DNA of 64,000 bases from contig JAJJXM010000039.1 in the NCBI GenBank assembly GCA_024516155.1, forward strand, positions 434,001-498,000, read 5' to 3'. The notes under the pieces were generated by a model, which saw only the letters and a list, made by a program, of their open reading frames with translations, ran no database searches and was not told the DNA's origin. Shown one piece after another: positions 46,733-58,003 of the stretch. A program made the translations under genes and the position numbers. The DNA is from Pyronema omphalodes. Taxonomy: Eukaryota; Ascomycota; Pezizomycetes; Pezizales; Pyronemataceae. Each line of letters begins with the position of its first letter. Within the stretch, counting starts at the first letter, position 1.

Positions 46733-47460
46733 ATGCATTCCAGATGGAACAGTGGCTTTGAAGAGTAGTCACACCCGACATTCCTGCTGAATAAATAATT
46801 ACTAACATCCTAGTAGGTTCCAGGAACCTCGAGTTTGGAAGGAGGGGCACCCTAGGATGTTGATTTGGGGACTCCTGGAGCCTATACTCCAGGAACTAGT
46901 CAATGATCCAAACTATGTGAAAGGACTGAAACTTTTCCAAACCAAGAAATTGAGGCGCACGAATCAGAACTGGGCAAAACAAGTTCTTCAAGAAGCAATT
47001 AGTATTTTTAACAAGAATTGCGTTCTTCTTTGGAACCTATCTACGCTTTTTAGTCAGTATGAGTATGAGAATGTAAGACCATGCAAATCTCAGGATACCA
47101 TGGGAGACGGGACGGATTGTTGACATGCATAGTCCTGCTGTTTCGACTGTAGACATTTCTATCTTACTATCTGTGCCTTTTATGGAATACAGTTGAATAA
47201 ACCAATCCTCCTGGGAACAATATTTGTAGAGAACCCGGAAGATGAGGATTCGGTGATTACCAATGAAATACTGAAATTCATGCGAGGAGATCCCCCTAAA
47301 TGGGCAGACGACCATTGTACCAAGTTGTTGTGCAAGGTTAATCACTTATCATCCCCCTAATACTTGGAATATCAAAGATTACTAACAATGATTGCTATAG
47401 GATGCAAAGGAGTTTTGGAAGAATTTCCGTGCCGTTATTGAGGACGTGGGCAAAATCTGA
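46733..47460 (+). CDS. Four-exon gene family, member 1 (184 aa), function unknown
   Basis: Exons are 46,733-46,764, 46,814-47,072, 47,133-47,336 and 47,401-47,460; introns are 49, 60 and 64 nt with GTAGTC, GTAAGA and GTTAAT donors and ACTAAC branch sites before the first and third acceptors. All phases agree and the joined frame is 184 aa. Key stretches are MHSRWNSGFE, MLIWGLLEPILQELVNDPNY and VLLWNLSTLF in exon 2; SCCFDCRHF, then GTIFVENPEDED, in exon 3; and DAKEFWKNFRAVIEDVG in exon 4. The paralog at 49,490 has the same exon phases and the same CC-x-DC motif, strong evidence that both are real. It is mostly helical and acidic, with no signal peptide. Conserved peptide sequence upstream (YTLYIPLTKSEN) is in frame with the ATG, so an earlier start or exon is possible. 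Confidence 0.75.
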
Positions 47461-49000
47461 GACAGCATTTCACTACCAGCCTTCGCATCATAGTTTTTGA
47501 ATTTAGATGTAATGAGTTATGGGTTATAATTGAGTCATGGTGTAGTTTCCGTATTTGTTTTCTTGCCTCTGATTGCTTTTCATATCACTGCCGTGGGTTA
47601 TTATCTTTTTGTACGGTTGCAATTTGGATTAAGCAGTAATATTGGACCACGTTCCGGATTTGTTTTCAAATTGTTATTGATGATTAAAACGAGAAAACTT
47701 GCTACATTCGAATACGATTCCATTGCCCGAACATGGCGAATGAAGAAAATCAAGACACTTCATTTATCCGAGCACCACCATCCTCTACGATCAAGACAGG
47801 GCTGAAGCGGCAGTAGTTAACAATCGTATACCTCTTAGATTACAGATCGGGGCCTAAAGATGTATTAACACAGACCACTTCATAACCTTACTGTTGGGAA
47901 CGTTTAAGAATTAATCAATAAATCAATCAATAGCAATCATACAACAAGATATAATACCGCATGAACACGTAGCCCCATGCTACTAGCTGCAACTGTCGCA
48001 AATATAATTGACTCTCAAAGCCGAACGAACCCCTCCTCCCCGCCTTTCTTTTTCTCTCCCTCCCTTCACTTCTCCATCTACGCCAGACACAACGCCATCC
48101 GCCGCATTATCGTTGTATTCTTGAGTGATGGCAACAGTACCAGAATGGTTTTGTTTCTGACACGCGGGAATGCTTACTCCGTTGTTACCAATACACGCGC
48201 TAGCAATAAATCCACCGCGTCTTTCATATCCAGCACGCATTAGACTTAGTCACAGAGATTTCATTGTCGATCATTCCAACTGTCATCCTGAAAAAGCATG
48301 AAATGGGTGGCATCCAAAGGAATGCCCCTCAATCGCAAACACCCACCCCCGTGAACTTTCGTGAAGGCAGATAAGGTATGTCTGTGCATGTACATGATCG
48401 TAAATTTGATAGTCTTTGTAAAGTCGTTGGAGCGATACCTGTACCGATAATATCAAACATCGCGGGTAAGACTTCGCGCACCCCTGTGCGTGCGTCAATA
48501 CACACGCGTTGGGTGTGTTGGACCGCCAAAACAAGGCAGCTACTAGGATTACCAGGCTTATACATGGTTCAATATCTACGCTAACCTTCAAAAGAGACTT
48601 GGCGCATGAACCGTTTTGCCAAGTTCTTGGATAGCGTGTTAGATAAATTGTCTAAGCCTTAAGGGCCCTTGGCGTTCTCAACCCCACACGGCGGCACAGC
48701 CGAGAAGGTGTCGCGAGTGAGCGTGCCATGATGCTTAGCCGATCACCGGCCTCATGCGATTTCTCGCTTTCTGTAGCCCTTGCTGTTATGATTCTCGCTA
48801 ATTTTTTTTTCTCTACATTCTTAGTTGTTTTAGAGACCTAAGCTCACGCTACTGATAACCATCTTTCACGCTTGACGTTAACTCCTCGCTTCATGATTTG
48901 CTGAACCGGTTGTTTCATGCTTGGTAGTGTGGCCTTGAATTCTCACTCACTCGTGATAGTTCCCTCCTTTCTTCGAGTGCATCTATAGCAGGATGAGTTA
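47461..49000. other. Region between the two family members, no firm gene
   Basis: 47,530-47,805 (91 codons, hydrophobic start) and 50,255-50,461 (68 codons) occupy equivalent positions 3' of the two paralogs and share short nucleotide matches, so they are probably 3' flanks. Frames at 47,977-48,243 (plus), 47,983-48,240 (minus), 48,329-48,565 (minus) and 48,378-48,584 (plus) oppose each other, and none is favoured by motifs or conservation. Confidence 0.4.
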
Positions 49001-49489
49001 TAGTTACAAAGTGGTTTTAGATCTACAATGTAGACAAGATGTCATTGTATTGAACACACGGTTCAAGATTATCGGAGCGATATACAATTAGGACGTGTCA
49101 TGAACCGCTATTCGGGGCGAAAAGAATCCGGTGAACTTATGTTAATAAAATTGGGTTCATTTTTCGTGCCGGAGATAGGTAGTTCAGGACCTGATAAACG
49201 GTTAAAGTGACGACTGGTCTTCCCAACATGTTGTCACTGGTGTTTTCCAGGGTCCTCCAAGAATGTTTACCACCTTATGGTTAGTACAAGGGATACTACA
49301 CTTGATATTCAATGACATCTTTCTACGCAAAGGGCAGAATGTCAATGTTTAAGCTATTGAAAACGAGGAGATCTCTCTGTAGTGTATAATCAAACTGTTT
49401 AAGTCTTTTTTGGAACAGCATCATCATCAACCACTTATTGTTCTACAGCTCCATACATCTTATATATACCGCCATCTTCGAGTGGAAAT

Positions 49490-50239
49490 ATGCGATCCAC
49501 GTGGGACAGCCACCATGAACAGTACTTAACCGGGTTCCCCTAGTGCATGACGATACACTAACATTTTGACAGTTTTGAGAGGCGAACAACTACGCCAGAT
49601 AACGAGCATCCAAGGGCAGTGATTTGGGGACTTCTCGAGCCTATACTTCAGGAATTATTGAGCGATCCAAATTATGTCAAGGGATTGATTACCTTTACAG
49701 CAAAGGAGTTTTGGGAAACATTCCAATACGGTCCAAACCAAGCCTTTCATGATGCAATCAATATCCTTTTCAAGAGGAGACCTGTTCTTCTCTGGAACTT
49801 ATGCACTCTCTTTACTCATAAGGACTACAACAATGTAAATCTATCCAAATGTCTGGATATTTTTATCAACTTTAATCAATTGCTGACATAAGCAGACTTG
49901 CTGTACTGACTGCGAATACTTCTCCTGTAGCGTCCGTCAACACTATGGGCCACTATTGATGAAATCACATTCTCTGAAGAACATATTTATCGATGATCCT
50001 AAAGATACGCATAGAAGGGAGGTCGTAGATTTTCAAACCTTTCTGATGCGCCGATACAACCCGACGCCGGAAGCCAACGGTGACCGAACAACGATGTGCG
50101 AGGTTAGTACTGATCATTCCTGGCCGGTTACGAAATCAAAGTTTTCTGATAGTCAATTTTGTAGGACGCACAGGAGTTTTGGTGGAATCTCCGTATGACT
50201 ATTGCGAAAGCAATGGATCAGCAGCGTTCGAATTCGTAA
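49490..50239 (+). CDS. Four-exon gene family, member 2 (191 aa), function unknown
   Basis: Exons are 49,490-49,521, 49,573-49,834, 49,896-50,102 and 50,165-50,239; introns are 51, 61 and 62 nt. The joined frame is 191 aa. It reads MRSTWDSHHE, VIWGLLEPILQELLSDPNYV, VLLWNLCTLF, TCCTDCEYF, NIFIDDPKDTHRREV and DAQEFWWNLRMTIAKAM. Identity with member 1 is concentrated in the exon-2 block and exon 4 and is low elsewhere, yet every exon length differs only by multiples of three and all phases are kept. That pattern implies long divergence under coding constraint. Confidence 0.75.
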
Positions 50240-50715
50240 TTCCAATGTCATAAGTTGTGGTTGTGGTTATGTCTCGGTGTATTTTCCGTTTACTTTGTTC
50301 TGGGTTCATTGACATCTACTGGGGGTTGTTGTCTTGTGTATGACTACTGTTGGAATTTAGCAGTGATATTTGACTATGTTTTGGTTTTTTTGGCATTCTT
50401 TATTTATGACCGCAATTTGACGATTTTGTACGCACGAAGATTTTTTTTACACTCACGGTAACAGGAAAAATACAAATAGTATGAAACGAAGTGGCAGTGG
50501 GTACTGAAGGTCTTCACAATAAGAATGAGGCTCAAACAGTGGCTTTGAAAAATGATAGAATGAGATGTAACAATGAATACACATATAACCCATACAACTA
50601 TCAGCTATAATTCCAACAGTTTTGATCGTAGTACACATGACAAAACTCAATAGGCGGTATCAAAACAGCTAACAACTCAATAACGGCAGTATACTTTCAC
50701 CCCCGCATATGCCCT

Positions 50716-51328
50716 CTACTCGGTTGCCATGTTAACAACCATAGATTTCTTGCTCCTCTTCTCCTCAACAACTCTCCAACATTCCTCCACCTCTGCCGGA
50801 CCAAATCCCATCCATGTCATATACTGTCTACACATATTCTTATCTATTTGCTTCCCGCCAGCAAAATGTGTATCTCCAACATACGCATACCTAACCAAGT
50901 TTCCAAGTCGTCCAAATCCACTAATTATGGAGGCATAAGCATGGTTGGCTTGATTTTCAGCATGCTCCTCTTGGTGATCGGATCGAGCCTTTGACTCGGG
51001 ATAAAGCTTTCTGCACTGCATCATCATATCCTGGATCTTGAAGCCGTCGTGGGCATCATACTCGGGGTTGTTGAACGGGTTGTGACGCTTAATCAGGGAA
51101 CGAACAAGGACTTGGAATTGGTCGCGGAGGATGATGTAAGCAGAGGCGTCGGAGGGGGTGATTTGGTCGAGTCTGAGATGGTGGTGTTAGTTGAGTTGGA
51201 TCATGGATGGAGAGGTACATGAAATAGGGAGGGGTTGATTGATATGCAACAACTTACAGTGTCTCGAAAGATGGGATGCGATCTTTTTCAGGTGTAGTTG
51301 GGCCGTTGATGAGAGAAAGTGGTGCCAT
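50716..51328 (-). CDS. Two-exon gene, member 1 of a pair (175 aa), function unknown
   Basis: Exon 1 is 51,258-51,328 (71 nt; MAPLSLINGPTTP to FETL), the intron 51,173-51,257 (85 nt; GTAAGT donor, CAG acceptor), and exon 2 50,716-51,172. The joined frame is 175 aa: LDQITPSDASAYIILRDQFQ, VRSLIKRHNPFNNPEYDAHD, IQDMMMQCRKLYPES, an acidic His/Gln-rich linker, IISGFGRLGNLVRYAYVGDT and MCRQYMTWMGFGPAEVEECW. The paralog at 58,004 shares the intron position and most of the sequence, confirming the model. It looks helical and soluble. The family is not recognised. Confidence 0.8.
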
Positions 51329-51339
51329 AATACGTGGGT

Positions 51340-52480
51340 TAATGCTTTGGTGATTGTGTTTGCTGGTGGAAGAGTTTTTCAGAACACTGCTTGATGGTGT
51401 CGATCAGTCACGAGTATCGAGGCCCGGTATGGTTTAGAAGTGGGGTGTATGAATTCATGAGAGAGTCTGTTGGAGGGCGAGAGGAACTCTTTGGGTGGTT
51501 AATCGAAATTGAATGGCACCTGGTAATATGGTGAGCAAGATAGCGATGGGGCGTTCTATTGAGCTACATTTCAGGATGGCGGGGCCGCAGCATGTGGACA
51601 TATTGGAAGTAATTCAAGACTTTAAATGCCGCAGGGTGGGGATTCACTTGGTTTATTCTGCGGGAAAGAACCGACTATTAAAAAATCGTGTCGTAATAAA
51701 AGGGTGAGGTAGACTTCTTCAAAGCGGAAGAGTTGGCCTTGACTCATTTATTATTATTAAAAAACATCTGATTTATCACATCTGTATTACTGCAGGATTC
51801 GAATGTTCCTTTGCGGTACCTATGATAGTGCATTTAAATTTACATCTACATTTTATCTGTGACATAAAACTGTCGGAATTCGCACGGGTGATATCTGAAG
51901 ACTAAGAAACCATCCTGAGAATAGCTATCACAACATACACATTGCGCTTTCACACGGATTGGTCCTGTACGGACCTTTTAGGCCTCAGTCAGCGTATAAT
52001 TCAATAAAGATATTTTACGAGGATCTCAAGTTTCCCAAATAATATATTAATCCATTGATGCAAGTGGTGACAAGTTGACGGAAGATGCGAGCAAATCTCG
52101 TATAGTGATGATTTCTGTGATGGCGGGCACTACACAACTTCTTTGCGGCTTATGTGGCGGCATGCGTCTAAGCGAGGGCTATATTGCATTAAAAAGACTT
52201 CTAGAGGTATCGACTTGGATATTTCGATGTATTGACGGGAGCATCCTGCGTAAATCACGTTTGTTTAGTGGTAAGAAAGTTCCGGTTATTGTCAGGCTTT
52301 GCTCACTGCAGCTTAATCTCAGCTCCGCGGGTTTTTCTCGGCCTCTTGTTTACTTTATTCTACAATGTAAGTTCTGAACATAGCCGTGCCGACCATTTTA
52401 GACCGTGCTTGTCGTAAAGCTTGTACCATTGCCAGTTTTACTAAGGTATTTCATCCCCTGGGTTTATAGTTTAATTAGTT
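51340..52480. other. Intergenic region, no supportable gene
   Basis: Short frames at 51,513-51,707 and 52,075-52,377 have no paralog, splice structure or motif. The first ~100 bp is the promoter side of the gene at 50,716-51,328. Confidence 0.5.
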
Positions 52481-52979
52481 AGAATACGGTCACTGAGCAT
52501 GTTCGCGGACTGCTTGTAGCTTCGAGTAAATGATTAGTATTATGTATGGGTTACGCGTGTTCTTATCTGACGTGACGTCAGTGACGTGAATGAATTTCAT
52601 GCCGCTGTAGACGGGTGTCGTTAGGTTACTAAGGTAGCTCGGCTCTAGACAACTAGCTGCTAACATTTTATTTCGACACTGGCGGCAAGATTCATCTTGC
52701 GGCAATTGCCGCATGATCGGTAAATGGTGTGTTTTACTCCGCGAAGCCATGAAATCCGTTTATGGCTGTGATAACATTCAGCACCATACTATCCGATGAC
52801 CGCATTGCGATCGGTTACCGTTAGCTTAAGAACCGTCAAACCATCTGATACACACTTCCTAACCATCAGCCGCTACTACGAGGGACCATCACTGTCGAAA
52901 CACCCCTAACCTTCAGCCGTTACTACGAGGGACCAGTGATTAGAGTTACCCGTACATAAGTGAGAAGGGGCCGCAATGG

Positions 52980-52988
52980 CTATATAAT
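52980..52988 (+). promoter_or_regulatory. TATA box of satellite unit 1
   Basis: ctatataat lies ~130 nt upstream of the conserved 5' splice site and is kept in units 1, 2, 4 and 5 (unit 3 has ctataaaat). Confidence 0.7.
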
Positions 52989-53009
52989 CCCCCCATCGCC
53001 CCTCCCTTC

Positions 53010-53118
53010 TTATTTTCTCCTCATTACGGTGACTACGCTCTACACGACTGAGTGATCCCCTACGCAGCTGGGAACTTGGGAGAAGCCCAGCACCGGGCTG
53101 GTTAAAGCCCAAAAGAAG
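53010..53118 (+). ncRNA. Conserved ATG-free leader exon with nested hairpin (satellite unit 1)
   Basis: From the expected start region downstream of the TATA box to aaaagaag|gtaagt (donor GT at 53,119) there is no ATG and no long frame in any phase. The end folds as TTGGG (53,076-53,080) with CCCAA (53,108-53,112), enclosing AGCCC (53,084-53,088) paired with GGGCT (53,095-53,099). The block is nearly identical in five copies, while flanking unit sequence varies. It is best read as a 5' leader exon of a transcript spliced downstream; the acceptor is unknown. Confidence 0.5.
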
Positions 53119-53739
53119 GTAAGTTTGTTATTTCCTCCATTTTTCTTAATTTGTATTCTTCCATAAATAAATATGAAACATAACCCTTTTCATCACCATC
53201 TCGCTTATAATCCATCTGTGAACATTGAACTTGGAATAATATGCATAACAGTGCCAAAACAGGTTCAATAGTTGATTTGTTGTGATTTTATATTATCCGT
53301 GATGTTGCGCTCGTTAGTCTGATCGACGGGTGATTGAGCAATCCCGGTTGGTTATGGAATCGCGTGGTGGTATGGAACAGGGGGCCGCGATATGGCGGCA
53401 AGTGCGGAAGACAATCAGATATGTCAAATGGAAGCTAGAAATACGAAAAATTAGGCGGGTTGACATGGCGTTAATAAGCGTACCGGTAAGCGCGAAACTA
53501 GGACGCAAGCGCGGAAACAAGCAGTGTCTGACGTGACGCTAGGGTTGACATGTATGTAAGCGGGCCAATCATTGGAACCTGTCGACTTCATCTCTGTTGT
53601 GAAGTGGCGTGTACCCAGACGCATCATTATTCAACAACTCCCGTTTCCCCAACTCCCATTTCGGGCTCCAGACGAACTAGTTTCATGGCGTTGTGACAGA
53701 TGGTATGAAGATTGTTGATATCCACCAAGGCTTTGCGAT

Positions 53740-53895
53740 GATACGTTCACTGGCCCTATCGACACGTGATTGAACAATCCCTGTTGATACTGAAATCACG
53801 TGGTAGTGTCACGAGGCCGTGATATGGCTTCAAGTGCGGAAGAGAATCAGAAATGTTAAAGGGAAGCTACACAGAAGGGTTACACAATGCTCAAA
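53740..53895 (+). repeat. Partial satellite unit (3' part only)
   Basis: Matches gattgaacaatccc, gatatggcttcaagtgcgga and gaagctacacagaa of the full units but has no core. Confidence 0.6.
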
Positions 53896-54149
53896 AAGCA
53901 GCGGAATGCGATACATCAGTCGACAACTCTGTGGCCAATGAGAGTTGAGGGACAGAACTAGGGCTAAAAATGAGCTTTGAGTGGTGCTGTCGGAAACTGA
54001 CATGGAGAATTAGACGAAATTTGTTGCGAGGCTGTCGGTGAGGCTAGTGCCGCACTACGATGCAGATTATCAGTTTTCTAAACCGTTTGGGGCTAGAAGA
54101 CGAGTTTCCGACAGTCTTCGACAGTCTTTGACACTTCCGTCACTGTAGA

Positions 54150-54722
54150 AACACCCCTATCCATCAGCCGTTACTTTGTGAGACCAGTGATTAGAGTTAT
54201 CCGTAGATAAGTGAGAAGGGGCCGCAATGGCTATATAATCCCCCCATCGCCCCCCCTTCTTATTTTCTCCTCATTACGGTGACTACGCTCTACACGACTG
54301 AGTGATCCCCTACGCAGCTGGGAACTTGGGAGAAGCCCAGCACCGGGCTGGTTAAAGCCCAAAAGAAGGTAAGTTTGTTATTTCTTTTATTTTTCTTTGT
54401 TATTTTTATTGGTATCATTCAAAATATCCGAGTCTTCCAAATATAAATAATAATAAGAACCTTTTTGTAAACCTCTCTCTTGGCTATAATCGACGTGTGA
54501 ACATTGATCCCCGAATAGTACGGTTCAACAGTTGATTTATTGTGCTTTTATATTTATTTGTGATATTGCACTCATTAGTCTGATTGACGCGTAATTGAAA
54601 GATCCCCATTGGGGAATCAGAAATGTCAAAAGATAACTAGAAATCCGAAATGAGACGGTTTGACATGGCGTAACAAGTACGGCAGTAAGCGCGCAACCAG
54701 GATGCAAGCGCGGAAACGAGCG
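54150..54722 (+). repeat. Promoter-bearing satellite, unit 2
   Basis: Core at 54,222-54,374 with ctatataatc and aaaagaaggtaagt; ends gcgcggaaacgagcggtgtc, where unit 3 starts directly, so units 2 and 3 are head-to-tail. Confidence 0.85.
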
Positions 54723-55695
54723 GTGTCTAACCGGACGCTACACGTGCAAAGGTAACGCTGATTCTCCACCCCCGGTCACTCGCATGCTCGTAATACGTAA
54801 ACCGTGGACACTTCTAGGAAGTGTCTCTCAGAGCTGATGATCGGTTACTGGTTGGTTTTACCCCACGAGGAAATGTCATCGGCTTATAGCTGTGATATCA
54901 TCCAGCACCATAACTATCCGATGACCACATTGTAATCGGTTGCCGTTAGCTTGACAACCGTCACAACCATCTGATACAACCCTCCTGACCATCAGCCGTT
55001 GGCACGAGAGTCCAGTGATTAGAGTTACCCGTACGTAAGTGGGACGGAGCCGCAGTGGCTATAAAATCCCCCCATCGCCCCTCCTCATTTCCTCCTCATA
55101 ACGGTGACTACGCTCTACACGACTGAGTGATCCCCTACACGACTGGGAACTTGGGAGAAGCCCAGCACCGGGCTGGTTAAAGCCCAAAAGAAGGTTAGTT
55201 TTTTATTTATTTCATTTTTCCTTTATTTCATTTTTCCTTTATTTCATTTTTCCTTTATTTCATTTTTCCTTTATTTCATTTTTCCTTTATTTCATTTTTC
55301 CTTTATTTCATTTTTCCTTTGTTGTTTGTATTGGCATCATCTCGAACATCCGATTCTTCCATAAATAAATAAGAATAATACCTCTTTTCATAAACATCCC
55401 GTCTGTAATCCCCAAATAATACGCATAACACTGCCGAAACAGAGGTTCATTAGTTGATTTGTTGTGATTTTACATTTATCCGTGACATTGCGCTCTTTCG
55501 TCTGATCGACGGGTGATTGAGCAATCCCGGTTGGTAATGGAATCGCGGTAACAGGGGGCCGCGACATCGCGTCCAGCGCGGAAGAGAATCGGAAATGTCA
55601 AAAGGAAGCTGCACAGAAACCCGAAATCCGGCGACTGGAAATGGCGTAATAAGTACGTCCGTAAGGGCGAAACTAGTGTACAACCGCGGAAACGA
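54723..55695 (+). repeat. Promoter-bearing satellite, unit 3 (973 bp)
   Basis: A complete unit from gtgtctaaccggacgctac to the next gtgtctaac. Its 5' 100 bp is the element E end. The core at 55,050-55,199 has ctataaaatc and aaaagaaggttagt. Confidence 0.85.
55205..55325. repeat. 16-bp minisatellite (tttatttcatttttcc) in unit 3
   Basis: About seven perfect tandem copies directly after the 5' splice site of unit 3; the other units have only one degenerate copy. Confidence 0.95.
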
Positions 55696-56117
55696 GTGTC
55701 TAACGAGTAGGATTGATCAACCGGGACAATACTCGTGGTGGCTAGTGGCTAGCGCTCATCACCCCCAGTCGATCGTGAACTCGCAATAGGTATGAGTCGA
55801 CCTCCTCATCCGCCGCATTCCACCCCGGATTTCACCACCACAATTTCGTGTACATTATTCTAGTCAAGTTCAGCATTGAAGTAGGGATCCGTAAGTGTAT
55901 AGAGACAAGAAATCAGGATTAAATTGCTGTTGTAGAGAGAATTATGATTGAATCTACTAGAATCTGCTCGCGAAGAGCTCGCCTGAGTGAACTATAATTT
56001 TATCATTCACCACCACAACCATAGAATATTCATATAAAAACACGTTGAAATGAAGTACATTATCTTCTACGTTACATCTAGGAAACTATCCAGACTTATT
56101 ATTGTTGCGTTGGTTGT

Positions 56118-56790
56118 TGCGGCAATTGCCACATGATCGGTTAATGGTTTGTTTTACTCGGCGAAGCAATGAAGTCGGGTTATGGCTGTGATAACATCCA
56201 GCACCATACTATCCGATGACCGCATTGCTATCGGTTGCCGTGAGCTTAAGAACCGTCACAACCATCTGATACACACCTCCCGACCATCAGCCGTTGGCAC
56301 GAGAGACCAGTGATTAGAGTTACCCGGAAGGGGCTGCAATGGCTATATAACCTCACCGCCCCTCCCTGCTTTTTTTCTCCTCATAACGGTGACTACGCTC
56401 TACACGACTGAGTGATCCCCTACGCAGCTGGGAACTTGGGAGAAGCCCAGCACCGGGCTGGTTAAAGCCCAAAAGAAGGTCAGTTTTTTATTACCTTCAT
56501 TTTTTCGTTAATTTGTATTCTTCCATAAATAAATATGAAAAATAACCCTTTTCATCACCATCTCGCTTATAATCCATCTGCGAACATTGAACTCCGAATA
56601 ATATTCATAACACTGCCGGCACAGAGGTTCAACAGTTGACTTTTGTGATTTTATTTTTATTAACGATATTCCGCTCATTACATGGTCTTATTGACGTATG
56701 ATCGAACAATCCCGGTTGGCGATGGAATCGCGTGGTGGTGTGGAACAGGGGGCCGCAATATCGCGTCAGGCGCGGAAGAGAATCAGAAAT
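56118..56790 (+). repeat. Promoter-bearing satellite, unit 4
   Basis: Starts with gcggcaattgccacatgatc like unit 1; the core at 56,333-56,484 ends aaaagaaggtcagt. It breaks off after gcggaagagaatcagaaatg. Confidence 0.85.
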
Positions 56791-57454
56791 GAATTGAACC
56801 GCATCATTAGGTGCATAATATGCGGCTCAATTAGACACCATACCCGGTTAAGCTTCGTTTATGCGAGTGATTGAAAAATGATGGCGTGCGGATTATATCA
56901 TTATTCATCACTCAATGCTTAGTAAGGGTGAGTGAGAGTAAATGATGTCATACAAAGTCGAAAGCACATCAGACTCCCTGGGCTGTCGTCTACTCCGGCT
57001 GGTAGACATAGTAACCTTCTCCGGAATAATTCTGGGACATGAGGTATTTTTACTCGATTGTCTTAATGTTGATCATAGTAATGCTAATGATACAAATCTT
57101 TGATTTTTATCCCAAGCGTAAGCTTATGGCAAGTCTTCAGGTTAAATGCATCATAAGCTGTTAGCCTGAGAAGCGGTATCTCGGCAATGTAACCCACCTG
57201 ACTATTGTCTACTACAAATTTCTAGGATTATTTTTAAAACCAACCGCGTGATTTAAGTAATGAAAGTATTACAATTTCGATGTGTACAAGGGTAAGTTTA
57301 CTGTTTGATACTTGTGAGTGTTGTCGATGATTGGTACAATCACAGAATAAACAGGATTTCCTCTGTGGGTGGTCCTCTCGGGCTCTCTCGACGTCGGAAG
57401 CCCCCGCCAAAGAGCACCTTATGAACTGCAACTTTTCTTGTCCATCAAATATAA

Positions 57455-57665
57455 TATGGCTATTATGATAACAATGATAATGATGACGGCAATTATCATA
57501 TAAAAGGAAATGATAATGTCTATAATAATGATAATAACAATAACAATAACAATGATGATAATGATAATGACAATGACAATGAGAATAATGACAAAATGAT
57601 CATCATAATGATTATAATAACAAGAACGACAAAAGAAAAATGAAAACAATGACAAAAGAAAAATA
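57455..57665. repeat. AATGATAATG-type microsatellite
   Basis: About 200 bp of interleaved aat/gat/aac triplets; the antisense Ile/Val-rich frame (57,419-57,748) is repeat-derived. Confidence 0.9.
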
Positions 57666-57751
57666 GAAGGAATGCCAGGCGAATCTTCTATCAGGCTTTT
57701 ATTAGCCCTTTTGGAAGATTCCTTCGGATTCCCAGTCGTGGAAGGCATGAT

Positions 57752-58000
57752 TCAGACGTCTAAAGCGTGATTTCCCACCTGGGGCAAAAGCATAGGAAGA
57801 CAAGAGTGGAGGCTGGGGGGGGGGGGGGGATTATATAGGCGACCCGGCCCACACCATAGGTATCTTTTCCATGTACTCCATAACCCCAACCCTCCATCCA
57901 TTAGCTCCCACCACCTTCCAGAAGATAAAAACCAAATAGCCATAACAAAACCAGCCAATACCCCAACCAGTAAACGCAGCCTACTTCCGCCCCATCTCAT
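57752..58000 (-). other. Small frame with a hydrophobic segment, 3' of the gene at 58,004
   Basis: 82 codons from ATG at 58,000, four bases after the preceding frame ends, with a likely membrane segment (LLVGVLAGFVMAIWFL). It contains the 15-G run at 57,815-57,829. There is no counterpart behind the paralog at 50,716, so it may be chance. Confidence 0.25.
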
Positions 58001-58003
58001 ACC

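Larger units (their letters stand above)
52690..53530 (+). repeat. Promoter-bearing satellite, unit 1
   Basis: Begins near gcggcaattgccgcatgatc, continues through accatactatccgatgacc and the invariant core at 52,971-53,124, an AT-rich stretch with attcttccataaataaa, then gattgagcaatcccggttgg, gaagctag and gcgcggaaac, to gtgtctgacgtgacgctag. Other units share this order. Confidence 0.85.

Noticed and set aside
47983..48591. Opposed frames on both strands (47,977-48,243, 47,983-48,240, 48,283-48,591, 48,378-48,584)
   Set aside because: No motif, paralog or splice evidence favours either strand.
52690..56790. Interpretation of the satellite units as ordinary LTR pairs
   Set aside because: No retroelement body, primer-binding site, or clear TG...CA ends with target duplications was found between any pair; units 2 and 3 abut directly. 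Kept only as an alternative.
57234..57431. Small minus-strand frame with Cys/His (FCDCTNHRQH)
   Set aside because: 65 codons, no paralog, no spacing typical of a zinc finger.
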